From the NCBI GenBank assembly GCA_948847595.1, contig CAQOGY010000004.1, forward strand, positions 124,001 to 188,000: a stretch of DNA of 64,000 nucleotides, written 5' to 3'. Positions 17,380 to 25,649 of the stretch are shown here, in pieces. The stretch is from an uncultured Bacteroides sp. Lineage in GTDB: Bacteria > Bacteroidota > Bacteroidia > Bacteroidales > Bacteroidaceae. Position 1 is the stretch's first letter, and each line of letters begins with the position of its first letter. The position numbers were made by a program, and so were the translations under genes. The notes beneath the pieces are model-generated. The model was not told where the DNA came from. It made no database searches and was given only the letters and a program-made list of their open reading frames with translations.

Positions 17380-18687
17380 TTATCTCTTTTTTCCGAAGGA
17401 ACTGTCCAGTCGATTGCGGATCATCCATGAAGCAAGGATGCCGGGAATGGTGCATACGCATACCCAGATAAAGAAGTTGGTGTATCCGAGATGTTCCTGT
17501 ATCCATCCTGCCGGCATTCCCGGAAGCATCATGCCAAGTGCCATAAAACCTGTTCCAATGGCATAATGAGCTGTTTTGTGTTCACCATCTGCAATATAAA
17601 TCAGATAAAGCATATAAGCAGTGAAGCCGAAGCCGTATCCCAACTGTTCGATGGCTACACAAATGGAGATTAACAGGAGGTTGTCCGGAGTAGCTGCTGC
17701 CATCCAGACATATAAAAGGTCGGGGAGGTTGATGGCCAGCGCCATGGGAATGATCCATTTCTTAAAACCGTCACGGGAAACGAGGAAACCGCTGATGATG
17801 CCGCCTATCAGTAGGGCGGCGACGCCGATGGTGCCATAAATGACTCCGACGGATGCGGTTGATAATCCCAATCCGCCTTGTTCGGCACCATCCAATAAGA
17901 ATGGAGAGGCTATTTTAGCAAGTTGGGATTCTCCCAACCGATAGGTGAGCAGGAAGAAAAACATAAGTCCCAGGTTTTTCTTCTCAAAGAAAGTGACGAA
18001 TGTCTTAAAGAAATCTTCCAGTAACTTACCCGGTGTTAACCCCGGTCTTTTGACATCTGAAGCAGGGTGAGGGAGAATAAAGCGATGGTATAGTGTCAGT
18101 CCGAGGAATAATCCTGCCATCAGATAGAAAGTGATGCTCCAGGCCATTGGAACATTGCCATGCGATGTTTCCAACCAGCCTGCCAACATAACCAGGATTC
18201 CCTGCCCGAAGATATTGGCAAAACGATAACAAGTGTTTCTGATGCCTACAAAGAAGGATTGTTCTTTGTTGTTGAGGCCAAGCATATAAAAGCCGTCAGC
18301 CGCAATGTCATGCGTGGCAGAACTGAATGCCATCAGCCAAAAGAATGCCAGAGTGAGTTGCACATAGTGTGGAGTCGGGATAAAAAAGGCAATACCGGCG
18401 AAACCGGCAGCAATCAAACCCTGCATGGCAATAATCCAAGAACGCTTTGTCTTGACCAGATCTACGAAAGGACTCCATAATGGTTTGATCGTCCAAGGCA
18501 GATATAACCAGGAAGTATAAAGCGCTATTTCTGTATTCGACAATCCCAGGCGCTTGTACATGATAACGGCAATTGTCATCACAGCCACATAAGGCAGTCC
18601 TTCCGCAAAATAAAGAGTCGGAATCCAGCTCCACGGATTTCGATTGTTTCTTGGTATTATGTTCTTGGCATTTCTTGTTGATATCAT
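17380..18687 (-). CDS. AmpG-like MFS permease (muropeptide or amino-sugar importer)
   Basis: 435 residues with 12 predicted membrane segments. WIPTLYFAEGLPYVAVMTIA and LYLPWTIKPLWSPFVDL closely match the start of AmpG-family transporters, which import anhydromuropeptides. The MurT transporters of MurNAc salvage in oral Bacteroidetes belong to the same family. Flanking genes encode a SpoIID-like protein and a BadF kinase. Likely substrate: a peptidoglycan-derived sugar. Confidence 0.88.
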   Translation of the reverse strand: MISTRNAKNIIPRNNRNPWSWIPTLYFAEGLPYVAVMTIAVIMYKRLGLSNTEIALYTSWLYLPWTIKPLWSPFVDLVKTKRSWIIAMQGLIAAGFAGIAFFIPTPHYVQLTLAFFWLMAFSSATHDIAADGFYMLGLNNKEQSFFVGIRNTCYRFANIFGQGILVMLAGWLETSHGNVPMAWSITFYLMAGLFLGLTLYHRFILPHPASDVKRPGLTPGKLLEDFFKTFVTFFEKKNLGLMFFFLLTYRLGESQLAKIASPFLLDGAEQGGLGLSTASVGVIYGTIGVAALLIGGIISGFLVSRDGFKKWIIPMALAINLPDLLYVWMAAATPDNLLLISICVAIEQLGYGFGFTAYMLYLIYIADGEHKTAHYAIGTGFMALGMMLPGMPAGWIQEHLGYTNFFIWVCVCTIPGILASWMIRNRLDSSFGKKR

Positions 18688-18704
18688 GGCATTAGTCTCA
18701 GATG

Positions 18705-20084
18705 TTATTCATATTGTTTTTCAAGTCTGCTTCCGGGATAATAGTGAGCTAAAATATCTTTGTAATAATAACCTCGCTCTCCCATTACTGCCGCACCGAT
18801 CTGACAAAGTCCTACTCCGTGTCCCCAACCGGCTCCCGTCAGTGTAAAGCGGGTTGGAACATTTCCCTCTTCTCCTTTTTCCTTATCCACAAGGAATGCT
18901 GAACTATAAAGATGGGAAGGCGACAATGTACGTCGGATCTCTAATTCTTTTCCGATGGTCAGTGTCCGTAAAGTACCTACTATCTTTAATCGTATCAGGC
19001 GTCCGGAAGTTCCTCGCTCTACAGGGATTAAGTCTATGATTTCCCCGAAATCAATTCCCGAACGTTGATGGATTAACTCAGCTAGTTCCTGTTGGCTATA
19101 ACTGATTTTCCAACGGTAGAAATCAGTCGTTTCCTGATCGTAGTTATTAAGAACCTGACTCAGAATCTTTTTATCCTGCGTATTACAGAAAGCATCCGGA
19201 GAAGTTCGTATCCATCGGTCCGCTTCTTCTTCCTGCGTCAGATCGGGAAGCTGTATTGCCGGACCTGTTATTTGTTTCTCCGAATCAGAAGCATGGGATT
19301 CTGGTATGTAATCTCGTTTACCGGTCAGATAAGGATGCCTCACATTCTCCCAACAATTCTGAAACTCTTCCATTGCACCGCCACAACATTTGGAGAATCG
19401 CGCATCGCAAATCTTTCCTTCATACATCAGCACCTCTCCACGGGTAGCTGAAACAGCTTCGATAGCTTGTGAAGTAGAAGCACGGGTAATTCCCTGATAG
19501 CGTTGGCAATGATCATCCGCACAAACATCAAAATGCGTATGCGCTTCATGATCATACCATTTGATAAGTTGAGAGTTGAGAGTGAAAAGTGGAGAGTTGG
19601 CTGCGCTGTCCGGCTGTATAGTAGCTTTCCATTTTTCATTCTCCACTCTCAATTTATTGATCAGCCAGCTTCTGGAAATGACTGCATGTGCTTTCAGTAG
19701 TTCCAAAGAGGCGGTGGCACTCATTTCTGATGAGATGACACTTGTCAGGTAATCTTCTATAGAGATTACATTGATGGCGGTCAGTGTCTCTCCTTCGACA
19801 ATGATTTTCAAAGCTCCCTGGAAGCGTTGTACTTCTTTGCGTTCCCAATGAAAATTGATGCCGATGGTGACATCCTTTAGCTCAAAGAAGATCCCGGCAT
19901 TTGGCTGAGGGTAGAATATCAATTCATCGTATTCTTTCCCTGACCAGTATATCTTTTCTTTTTGATAAACAGCCTTTTGTGCCCCTGAAACCTTTGTACC
20001 GTCAGGAGTAGTGAAGCTTTCGGGAAAAGAAAATTCAATTTCTTTTCCCGAAAGGATACCGACTGTAATCTGAGGTTCTTCCAT
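18705..20084 (-). CDS. SpoIID/LytB-domain protein without signal peptide, carrying an in-frame palindromic insertion
   Basis: 459 residues. SpoIID enzymes are lytic transglycosylases acting on glycan strands. The core is VISIEDYLTSVISSEMSATASLELLKAHAVISRSW; the catalytic-type Glu is residue 120. Cysteine motifs VCADDHCQRYQG and FSKCCGGAM fit the domain, as do TGAGWGHGVGLCQIGA and ILAHYYPG at the C-terminus. The N-terminus (MEEPQITVGILSGKEIEFSF) has no signal peptide, so a cytoplasmic location is predicted, which is unusual. Residues 145-172 are encoded by an 84-bp inverted repeat (19569-19652) that looks like an in-frame repeat insertion in the linker before WYDHEAH. The gene ends 17 nt before the AmpG gene. 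Confidence 0.87.
   Translation of the reverse strand: MEEPQITVGILSGKEIEFSFPESFTTPDGTKVSGAQKAVYQKEKIYWSGKEYDELIFYPQPNAGIFFELKDVTIGINFHWERKEVQRFQGALKIIVEGETLTAINVISIEDYLTSVISSEMSATASLELLKAHAVISRSWLINKLRVENEKWKATIQPDSAANSPLFTLNSQLIKWYDHEAHTHFDVCADDHCQRYQGITRASTSQAIEAVSATRGEVLMYEGKICDARFSKCCGGAMEEFQNCWENVRHPYLTGKRDYIPESHASDSEKQITGPAIQLPDLTQEEEADRWIRTSPDAFCNTQDKKILSQVLNNYDQETTDFYRWKISYSQQELAELIHQRSGIDFGEIIDLIPVERGTSGRLIRLKIVGTLRTLTIGKELEIRRTLSPSHLYSSAFLVDKEKGEEGNVPTRFTLTGAGWGHGVGLCQIGAAVMGERGYYYKDILAHYYPGSRLEKQYE
19569..19652. repeat. Palindromic element inserted in frame in the SpoIID-like gene
   Basis: Arms of 24 nt: 19569-19592 (TTGAGAGTTGAGAGTG...) and 19629-19652, whose reverse complement is TTGAGAGTGGAGAATG.... 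They match at 21 of 24 positions. Total length is 84 bp, or 28 codons, with no stop in the coding frame. Base composition and the GAGAGT repetition differ from surrounding coding DNA and resemble simple intergenic repeats. Confidence 0.65.
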
Positions 20085-20094
20085 TTCTTCTTTA

Positions 20095-22539
20095 CTAGGA
20101 TGTTTGATCGGTGAGTGCTTTTAACTGTTCCTGTGACAAACTGACCTCCTTGTAAATCTGAGTGATTTTTTTAGCTGTTATCTTATCCAAATCTTCTTCT
20201 CTTACAATGGGGAATACGCCACACATCTCCGCAATAGCCGGGCTTATCAACAAGCCTTTTTTCCCTTGGGCATAATAACATTCCGGCCGATGTTTAGAAC
20301 GCAGGAAAATAATACAGTTCCACTGTTTTATTTCATCGCCTCCAGTGCGGTTTACTGTTTCGAGTCCATACCAGGCAATCACATTGATTAAAGGTTCTTT
20401 GTCATGATAAATAGAAACTATCTTATCGTAAAGATACTCAAACATTTCAATGATCCCTCTTCTGTTTGGAGATGAAATGCCAATGCTCGTGGTGAACCCG
20501 TTTTCTAGATGACTATGTACGCTATCTTCAGAACTAAGCATGTCCGATATGAAAGTCATCCCAAAAGGATTGGCAATCTTTTCCTCTTTTCCTGCTGCCT
20601 GAAAGTGCATATGGTCAGGGGCGGAAGCTCCGCATTCCGGTCCGTTATATAAGATGAGGAACTCGTTCATGTTTTCGGCAAGGAAAAGCATATCCTCAAA
20701 ACGGTTTTTGATGGTTTGCGGGGTATGTTCCTCTTCAATTATGGTCAGATGCCGGCGGAAAATCGGATAAGGATTGAGGCATACCTCATAATGTCCAAGT
20801 GACAAAGACGTTTGTTCTGCCGGGCGATTGTCATTGCACAGAAAACAAGGTCTTTCTTGTATGGACTGAGAGTCGGTTTGGGCCATTGTAGAGATTGCCC
20901 GTTGTGGATTTGGGAAGAATCTGACTCTCTTGGTGTCCCCTCCTAGTTTGAGTTCCAGCGTCTTTTCTTTTTTAAGATTCTGTTCTAATTCCTTATAATT
21001 CTTTTTTGCCAGCTTCCAGTCTTTTTTCTGTTTTTCTATCATCTCGTTGACGAGACGCTGAAAACTTTCATCAATGCTGTGCATCCGGATTCTTGCCTGT
21101 AACTCCCAGGTTCGGATACTGTCTTTGTAGAAATTGTTCCGGTTAATTTTTTCGATATCTAATGCTGCGTCAGAGTTGCCTTCCCAACGGCGGCAAAGAT
21201 AGATTACATCATAAATACGACCGATCGTATATTCACGAGAAATACTCAGACCTATGGCATAATCTTCTCCATAACTGGTATTGGGGAATTTGATCTTGCG
21301 AAGGATGGGAGTGTAGAAGGCCCGTGGGGCACCCAACCCATTGATACGTAAAGCATTGTTGGGACCGTCCTCTACTGTCCACTCTTTATGGTCAATGACA
21401 CCGGGAGCTATCTCGTTCATCTGAAAATCCGTCATTAGGTAAGTCCCTATCACCATTGCACAGTTCTGCTGATAGAAGGTATCGACGATTTTCTGTAAGG
21501 TATGCTCATCCTTATACAGGTCATCGCTATCCAGTTGCACGGCAAATTTACCGCATTTCTCATGGTGTACTCCTACATTCCAGCAACCTCCTATACCGAG
21601 ATCATTCTCCTGGGGAATGATATGTATTAGTCTATTGTCCGCACTAAATTCCTGGAGGGCTTCGGTGGTACCGTCCGTTGAGTGATTGTCGATCACAATC
21701 ACATTAAAGGGAAAAGTCGTTTGCTGGCTCAAAGCAGAATTTACGGCGTCACGAATGGTCCGGATACGATTACGGACAGGTATGATGACAGATGCTTCAA
21801 ACTCAAAAGCTTCTCTGTCCAGGTTTACTGTTCGGGAAGAAGGTCTTACATAGGCATTGATTTCTTTCAGATGCTTGATACAAACTTTCTCCATTTCGAT
21901 CTGTACTTCCCGATTTTTAGGATTTACGTAGTCGAATTGTTTTTCTCCGCTTTTCCGGGTATCTGTTTCTATTTCTGTGTAAAGGAACTCATTGATATGG
22001 ATGATTTGAAATAGATTACCTAGCATCAGACGCATTTCATAAAATGCAGCATATTGGAAAACTGTTTCCTCCAGAATACTTGAAGCAAGGGTGAAAATTT
22101 CGGAATTGAATAAAAGCACCGAACCGAAATCAAAATCATCCCGGAGGCTTCCTTGTTGATAATCAATAACGGGAGCTTGTTTGAGAACTCCGTCAACCAG
22201 TTGGTAATGATCTGCGTATACCATTGCATTTTCTGAGGAACTCTGTATAATCTGTGTCATGCGTTCCAGTGCGTACAATCCTAGTTTTAGCGGGGTCTGT
22301 TTCGTGTAAAGCAAAAGATAGCTGGCATCATCTGCGTTGTCAGCAATTGTTTTAATCGTACTTGTAGAGTAGAGACCGTTAATGAGGAGACATTCACACC
22401 CCGGTAAGCACTCTTTGTTGGTATCAGCGCTTAGCAGGTAGATTTTGTTCACTAATTCTGAAGCTTGCAATTCTTTTACAGTTTGTATCGTATCTTTCGG
22501 ATTGCCAAAAGGTATGAAGCAATTGATTTTCTTTTTCAT
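20095..22539 (-). CDS. Fusion of GT2 glycosyltransferase and GalT/HIT-like nucleotidyltransferase (DUF4922)
   Basis: 814 residues in three parts. Residues 1-240 look like a degenerate GT-A fold. Residues about 248-450 are a family 2 glycosyltransferase (ASVIIPVRNRIRTI; VIVIDNHSTDGT; metal-binding LDSDD at 336-339). After a charged helical linker (500-530), residues about 540-814 match DUF4922: a zinc-type CFLC (565-568), NPYPIFRRHLTI, and HMHFQ (643-647). The last equals the His-x-His-x-Gln catalytic motif of GalT-type transferases. It could make and use a nucleotide sugar in one chain; that is inference. It lies between the symporter and SpoIID-like genes, with gaps of 1 and 10 nt. Confidence 0.85.
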   Translation of the reverse strand: MKKKINCFIPFGNPKDTIQTVKELQASELVNKIYLLSADTNKECLPGCECLLINGLYSTSTIKTIADNADDASYLLLYTKQTPLKLGLYALERMTQIIQSSSENAMVYADHYQLVDGVLKQAPVIDYQQGSLRDDFDFGSVLLFNSEIFTLASSILEETVFQYAAFYEMRLMLGNLFQIIHINEFLYTEIETDTRKSGEKQFDYVNPKNREVQIEMEKVCIKHLKEINAYVRPSSRTVNLDREAFEFEASVIIPVRNRIRTIRDAVNSALSQQTTFPFNVIVIDNHSTDGTTEALQEFSADNRLIHIIPQENDLGIGGCWNVGVHHEKCGKFAVQLDSDDLYKDEHTLQKIVDTFYQQNCAMVIGTYLMTDFQMNEIAPGVIDHKEWTVEDGPNNALRINGLGAPRAFYTPILRKIKFPNTSYGEDYAIGLSISREYTIGRIYDVIYLCRRWEGNSDAALDIEKINRNNFYKDSIRTWELQARIRMHSIDESFQRLVNEMIEKQKKDWKLAKKNYKELEQNLKKEKTLELKLGGDTKRVRFFPNPQRAISTMAQTDSQSIQERPCFLCNDNRPAEQTSLSLGHYEVCLNPYPIFRRHLTIIEEEHTPQTIKNRFEDMLFLAENMNEFLILYNGPECGASAPDHMHFQAAGKEEKIANPFGMTFISDMLSSEDSVHSHLENGFTTSIGISSPNRRGIIEMFEYLYDKIVSIYHDKEPLINVIAWYGLETVNRTGGDEIKQWNCIIFLRSKHRPECYYAQGKKGLLISPAIAEMCGVFPIVREEDLDKITAKKITQIYKEVSLSQEQLKALTDQTS

Positions 22540-22540
22540 T

Positions 22541-24028
22541 TTAATGTTTTTTTATTAAAGAGCTGTTGATAGGGGCTGCTGACGATTTCCTTTTGATGAG
22601 CAGGCAAAGCCCCAGAAAAGTAAACGCGGCATTCAATATCAGTAACTCGTAGCTAATTTGATATCCATCGAACCAGGCTTCCGAATTTCTTTGCAATACG
22701 TAGCAAAGTGCAGGAGAAAGAATGGCTACTAACGGAATATATGGATCATAAACTTGTTTTTTAGTAAAAATGCCGAAAGCGAATAGTCCGAGAATTGGAC
22801 CATACGTATAGCTGGCCAGCGTATAAATCGCATCAATCACACTTGTATTATTCAGCAAATTGAATACGAAGATGACGATTCCCATCACGAACGCCATCCC
22901 GATGTGCACGTGTTTCCGTATTTTGCAGAGTGCCGCTTCGTCTTTCTTGTGCGCATTCAGAATATCTACGGTGAAAGAAGTCGTCAGGGCTGTCAAGGCC
23001 GATCCGGCAGCGGAGTACGCCGAAGCTATCAATCCGATAATGAACAGGATACCGACTATTCCCGGAAAGTAATTGCCTGTGGCGATCATTGGGAACAATT
23101 CATCGCTCTTGCCGGGATTCTCGATTCCCTGTCGGGCGGTGAAAGTATAGAGCAATACACCCAGCATCAGGAAGAGCAGGATCACGAAGAACTGTGAAAT
23201 CCCGCTTGTAATCATATTCTTCTGTGAGTCACGGAAGTTCTTGCAACTGAGATTCCGTTGCATCATATCCTGATCCAGCCCGTTCATGGCGATAACGGTA
23301 AAGACTCCTGCCAGGAATTGCTTGAAGAAATATCGCTTGTCGTTGACATCGTCAAAAAAGAACATTTTGGAGAGATCGTTGTCTGAAATCGTTGAGACCA
23401 ATCCGCTGAAATTCAGATGCAGGCTGGAAGCTATATAGTAGATACAAAGTACGACGGAGACTACCAGACAGAATGTTTTCAGTACATCAGTCCATATCAA
23501 TGATTTCACTCCTCCCCGGAAAGTATAGAGCCAGACAATGAGTACTGTCAGTATGACATTGATTATAAAGGGAATATGGAAAGGCTCGAAGATGAGTAAT
23601 TGCAAGGTCAGACATACTAAAAAGAGCCGCACGGCAGCTCCGAGCATTTTGGAAATAAAGAAAAACCAGGCTCCTGTCTTATAGGAAGAAGCTCCGAAGC
23701 GATTTTCAAGATATTCATAGATAGAAACCAGATTCATCCGGTAGAAAAGCGGAACGAGTACGAATGCGATAATGAACTGTCCGACGATAAACCCCAGTAC
23801 CATCTGCAGGTAGGAGAAGCCGCTGGCTTGTACCATACCCGGTACGGATACAAACGTAACTCCGGAGATAGTGGAACCAATCATGGCAAAGGCGACAATA
23901 TACCATGCCGATTTGCGGTTGCCGACGAAGAAGCCTTCGTTATCCGCTTTATGTCCTGCTATATAGGAGATAGCGAAAAGGATCATAAAGTATGCTATGA
24001 TAGTAATAGATAAGATAATTGGACTCAT
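22541..24028 (-). CDS. Sodium:solute symporter (SSS family)
   Basis: 495 residues with about 13 membrane segments. The N-terminal region (YIAGHKADNEGFFVGNRKSAWYIVAFAMIGSTISGVTF) is typical of SSS transporters. GLDQDMMQRNLSCKNFRDSQ and LIASAYSAAGSALTALTTSF are further family regions. It begins the six-gene operon and presumably imports a substrate used by the downstream enzymes; sialic acid, amino-sugar and other carriers occur in this family. Only 1 nt separates it from the glycosyltransferase fusion. Confidence 0.92.
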   Translation of the reverse strand: MSPIILSITIIAYFMILFAISYIAGHKADNEGFFVGNRKSAWYIVAFAMIGSTISGVTFVSVPGMVQASGFSYLQMVLGFIVGQFIIAFVLVPLFYRMNLVSIYEYLENRFGASSYKTGAWFFFISKMLGAAVRLFLVCLTLQLLIFEPFHIPFIINVILTVLIVWLYTFRGGVKSLIWTDVLKTFCLVVSVVLCIYYIASSLHLNFSGLVSTISDNDLSKMFFFDDVNDKRYFFKQFLAGVFTVIAMNGLDQDMMQRNLSCKNFRDSQKNMITSGISQFFVILLFLMLGVLLYTFTARQGIENPGKSDELFPMIATGNYFPGIVGILFIIGLIASAYSAAGSALTALTTSFTVDILNAHKKDEAALCKIRKHVHIGMAFVMGIVIFVFNLLNNTSVIDAIYTLASYTYGPILGLFAFGIFTKKQVYDPYIPLVAILSPALCYVLQRNSEAWFDGYQISYELLILNAAFTFLGLCLLIKRKSSAAPINSSLIKKH

Positions 24029-24091
24029 ATCTGTTGCTTAAAATTCGTTCGCGGGTGAATATATTCAAATATGCTTTTCCTACAAATTGTA

Positions 24092-24099
24092 CAAATGTA
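24092..24099 (-). promoter_or_regulatory. Promoter -7 box for the six-gene salvage operon
   Basis: The minus strand reads TACATTTG (TAnnTTTG), 64 nt upstream of the symporter start. Confidence 0.55.
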
Positions 24100-24127
24100 G
24101 GGAATTTATCAAATAAATGCATCCTTC

Positions 24128-25393
24128 TTATGAGTTTTTTATTCCGGGTGTGCCACCTGTATCATTTCTCGATGAGTGCCAGTTTTTGTTGAGAGAAGGA
24201 AGTTCAGAAGATATCTTCTCTAATGAAATGCCTGTAGTGACTGAAGTGTCGTGCATCCAGTCTATGAAACGGCAGGTATCAATCGTGCGGGGATGTTCTT
24301 CATCAGTTGCCAAGGCAAGGTAACCTCCGTCGTTGCTCAGTTGCGGAAATTTGGATATTTCGGTTATACTTTTGCCGTCAACCTTATGCTTTCTGATCAG
24401 TGTAGTTGCGGAGTGAGTAAAACAAATATATCCTTTGCCGGGAATAACAAGGTTTGTATTTTCATCTTCCTGTTTGAGTATTGTGGTACTGAATATTTCT
24501 CCCGTTGCTCTCATTTTAAACAGACGCAGAGACTTTACAGTGATATCCTGATCAACAGGATTATAGAATTCGATGTATTCGGCACCGTCTTTGTCATTGT
24601 CATACATCACTTCGTTGAATAGTAACATATTTCTCACATTGTCAGGATATTCCGGCGATTCCGGTGTGTCAGGCTTGTCCGGTTCATCCGGAACGTCCGG
24701 TATGTCGTCCGGTTCAGTACTTGTTATTACATCATCAGACAACTGTATATGATGGAAAGTGAAACCGTCACAGCGGCTTTTTGTATAAACGCAGTATATG
24801 CCGCAGCAGATTGACTTTGTGATACTTGCGTCTTTTATTTGTTTCTCCTTCGTATATTCGGTTTCCGATTCCATGCGTGTCCAGAAAGTCCAGTAGCCGT
24901 TGGCGTCGCATTCTACTTTGATAAATAATTTCGGAGAATTATTTCCTTTCATGAGTTCTCTTCCCGAAGCCAGTAATTTGGATTGATTCCCATTTTGCCG
25001 GTAAAGTGCTACATTGTCTTTTGTTCCTCCTATCTGAATGTAATAGCCGTTCAGATCTCCGGAAAGTATTTCCGATGAAGAGGCTAAATAGAAACGGGCG
25101 TAATTATTGGCGGAAGGATTAAAGGTGAGCCGTACCCCGAATTCCCATCGGGTGCTTCTTACAGAAGAAGAGGGGATCGTGATATATGCTGTTCCTGCAT
25201 CTTCCTGCGGATCATTCAAGTGTACGCCTTCTTTGGTATTAATCGTGAATTTCTCGGTTTCTCCTGTCCAGGGAAGTTCTGATGTTGAACTGTCCGGTTC
25301 AAGGCTCTCTTTTTCATCCTCAGGCGGAAGTGCACAACTGTATAATAATATAATGAAGAAACTTAGAAATGTACATACCTTGCAAATTCTCAT
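24128..25393 (-). CDS. Surface lipoprotein with LamG-like and lamin-tail domains
   Basis: 421 residues. The signal peptide ends at LYSC (lipobox) followed by ALPPEDEKESLEPD, an acidic tether. Residues about 40-220 are beta-rich and resemble a laminin-G/concanavalin-like fold (RWEFGVRLTFNPSANNYARF). A proline/aspartate linker (PDDIPDVPDEPDKPDTPE) leads to a lamin-tail domain, about 250-415 (LLFNEVMYDNDKDGAEYIEFYNP; GYICFTHSATTLIRK). Bacterial lamin-tail domains occur in secreted proteins, some tied to nucleases or surface binding. No enzyme domain is seen here. It may be a monocistronic gene with its own promoter at 25479. Confidence 0.82.
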   Translation of the reverse strand: MRICKVCTFLSFFIILLYSCALPPEDEKESLEPDSSTSELPWTGETEKFTINTKEGVHLNDPQEDAGTAYITIPSSSVRSTRWEFGVRLTFNPSANNYARFYLASSSEILSGDLNGYYIQIGGTKDNVALYRQNGNQSKLLASGRELMKGNNSPKLFIKVECDANGYWTFWTRMESETEYTKEKQIKDASITKSICCGIYCVYTKSRCDGFTFHHIQLSDDVITSTEPDDIPDVPDEPDKPDTPESPEYPDNVRNMLLFNEVMYDNDKDGAEYIEFYNPVDQDITVKSLRLFKMRATGEIFSTTILKQEDENTNLVIPGKGYICFTHSATTLIRKHKVDGKSITEISKFPQLSNDGGYLALATDEEHPRTIDTCRFIDWMHDTSVTTGISLEKISSELPSLNKNWHSSRNDTGGTPGIKNS

Positions 25394-25478
25394 ACGGCTT
25401 TAAATTAGTGTTGTTATCTACCGTATTTGTTTGTGTTCAACGCAGAGGCAATTGCGGATTGGATAATGTTCATGCTTG

Positions 25479-25486
25479 CAAAGGTA
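25479..25486 (-). promoter_or_regulatory. Promoter -7 box for the lamin-tail lipoprotein gene
   Basis: The minus strand reads TACCTTTG, a full TAnnTTTG match, 86 nt upstream of the start codon. Confidence 0.55.
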
Positions 25487-25552
25487 CAGTTTCTTGTTGA
25501 ATAAATGCGAAAGGTTCTTTATTGTTTTCTGTGAATGTTAGAAATAAAAGAT

Positions 25553-25625
25553 ACGGATTATACGAATTAACACGATAGCTTTATGCTTTCACAACGCTAA
25601 AACCGTGTTAATCTGTGTAATCCGT
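25553..25625. repeat. Inverted repeat with 22-nt arms, possible terminator
   Basis: Arms 25553-25574 and 25604-25625 match at 19 of 22 positions (ACGGATTA...ATTAACACG), around a 29-nt loop. It lies just beyond the DUF4857 gene, so it may end the envelope operon. It lacks a long T-run, so it could instead be a dispersed intergenic repeat. Confidence 0.5.
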
Positions 25626-25649
25626 GCCTAAAAGTTATTATTCCTGTTA

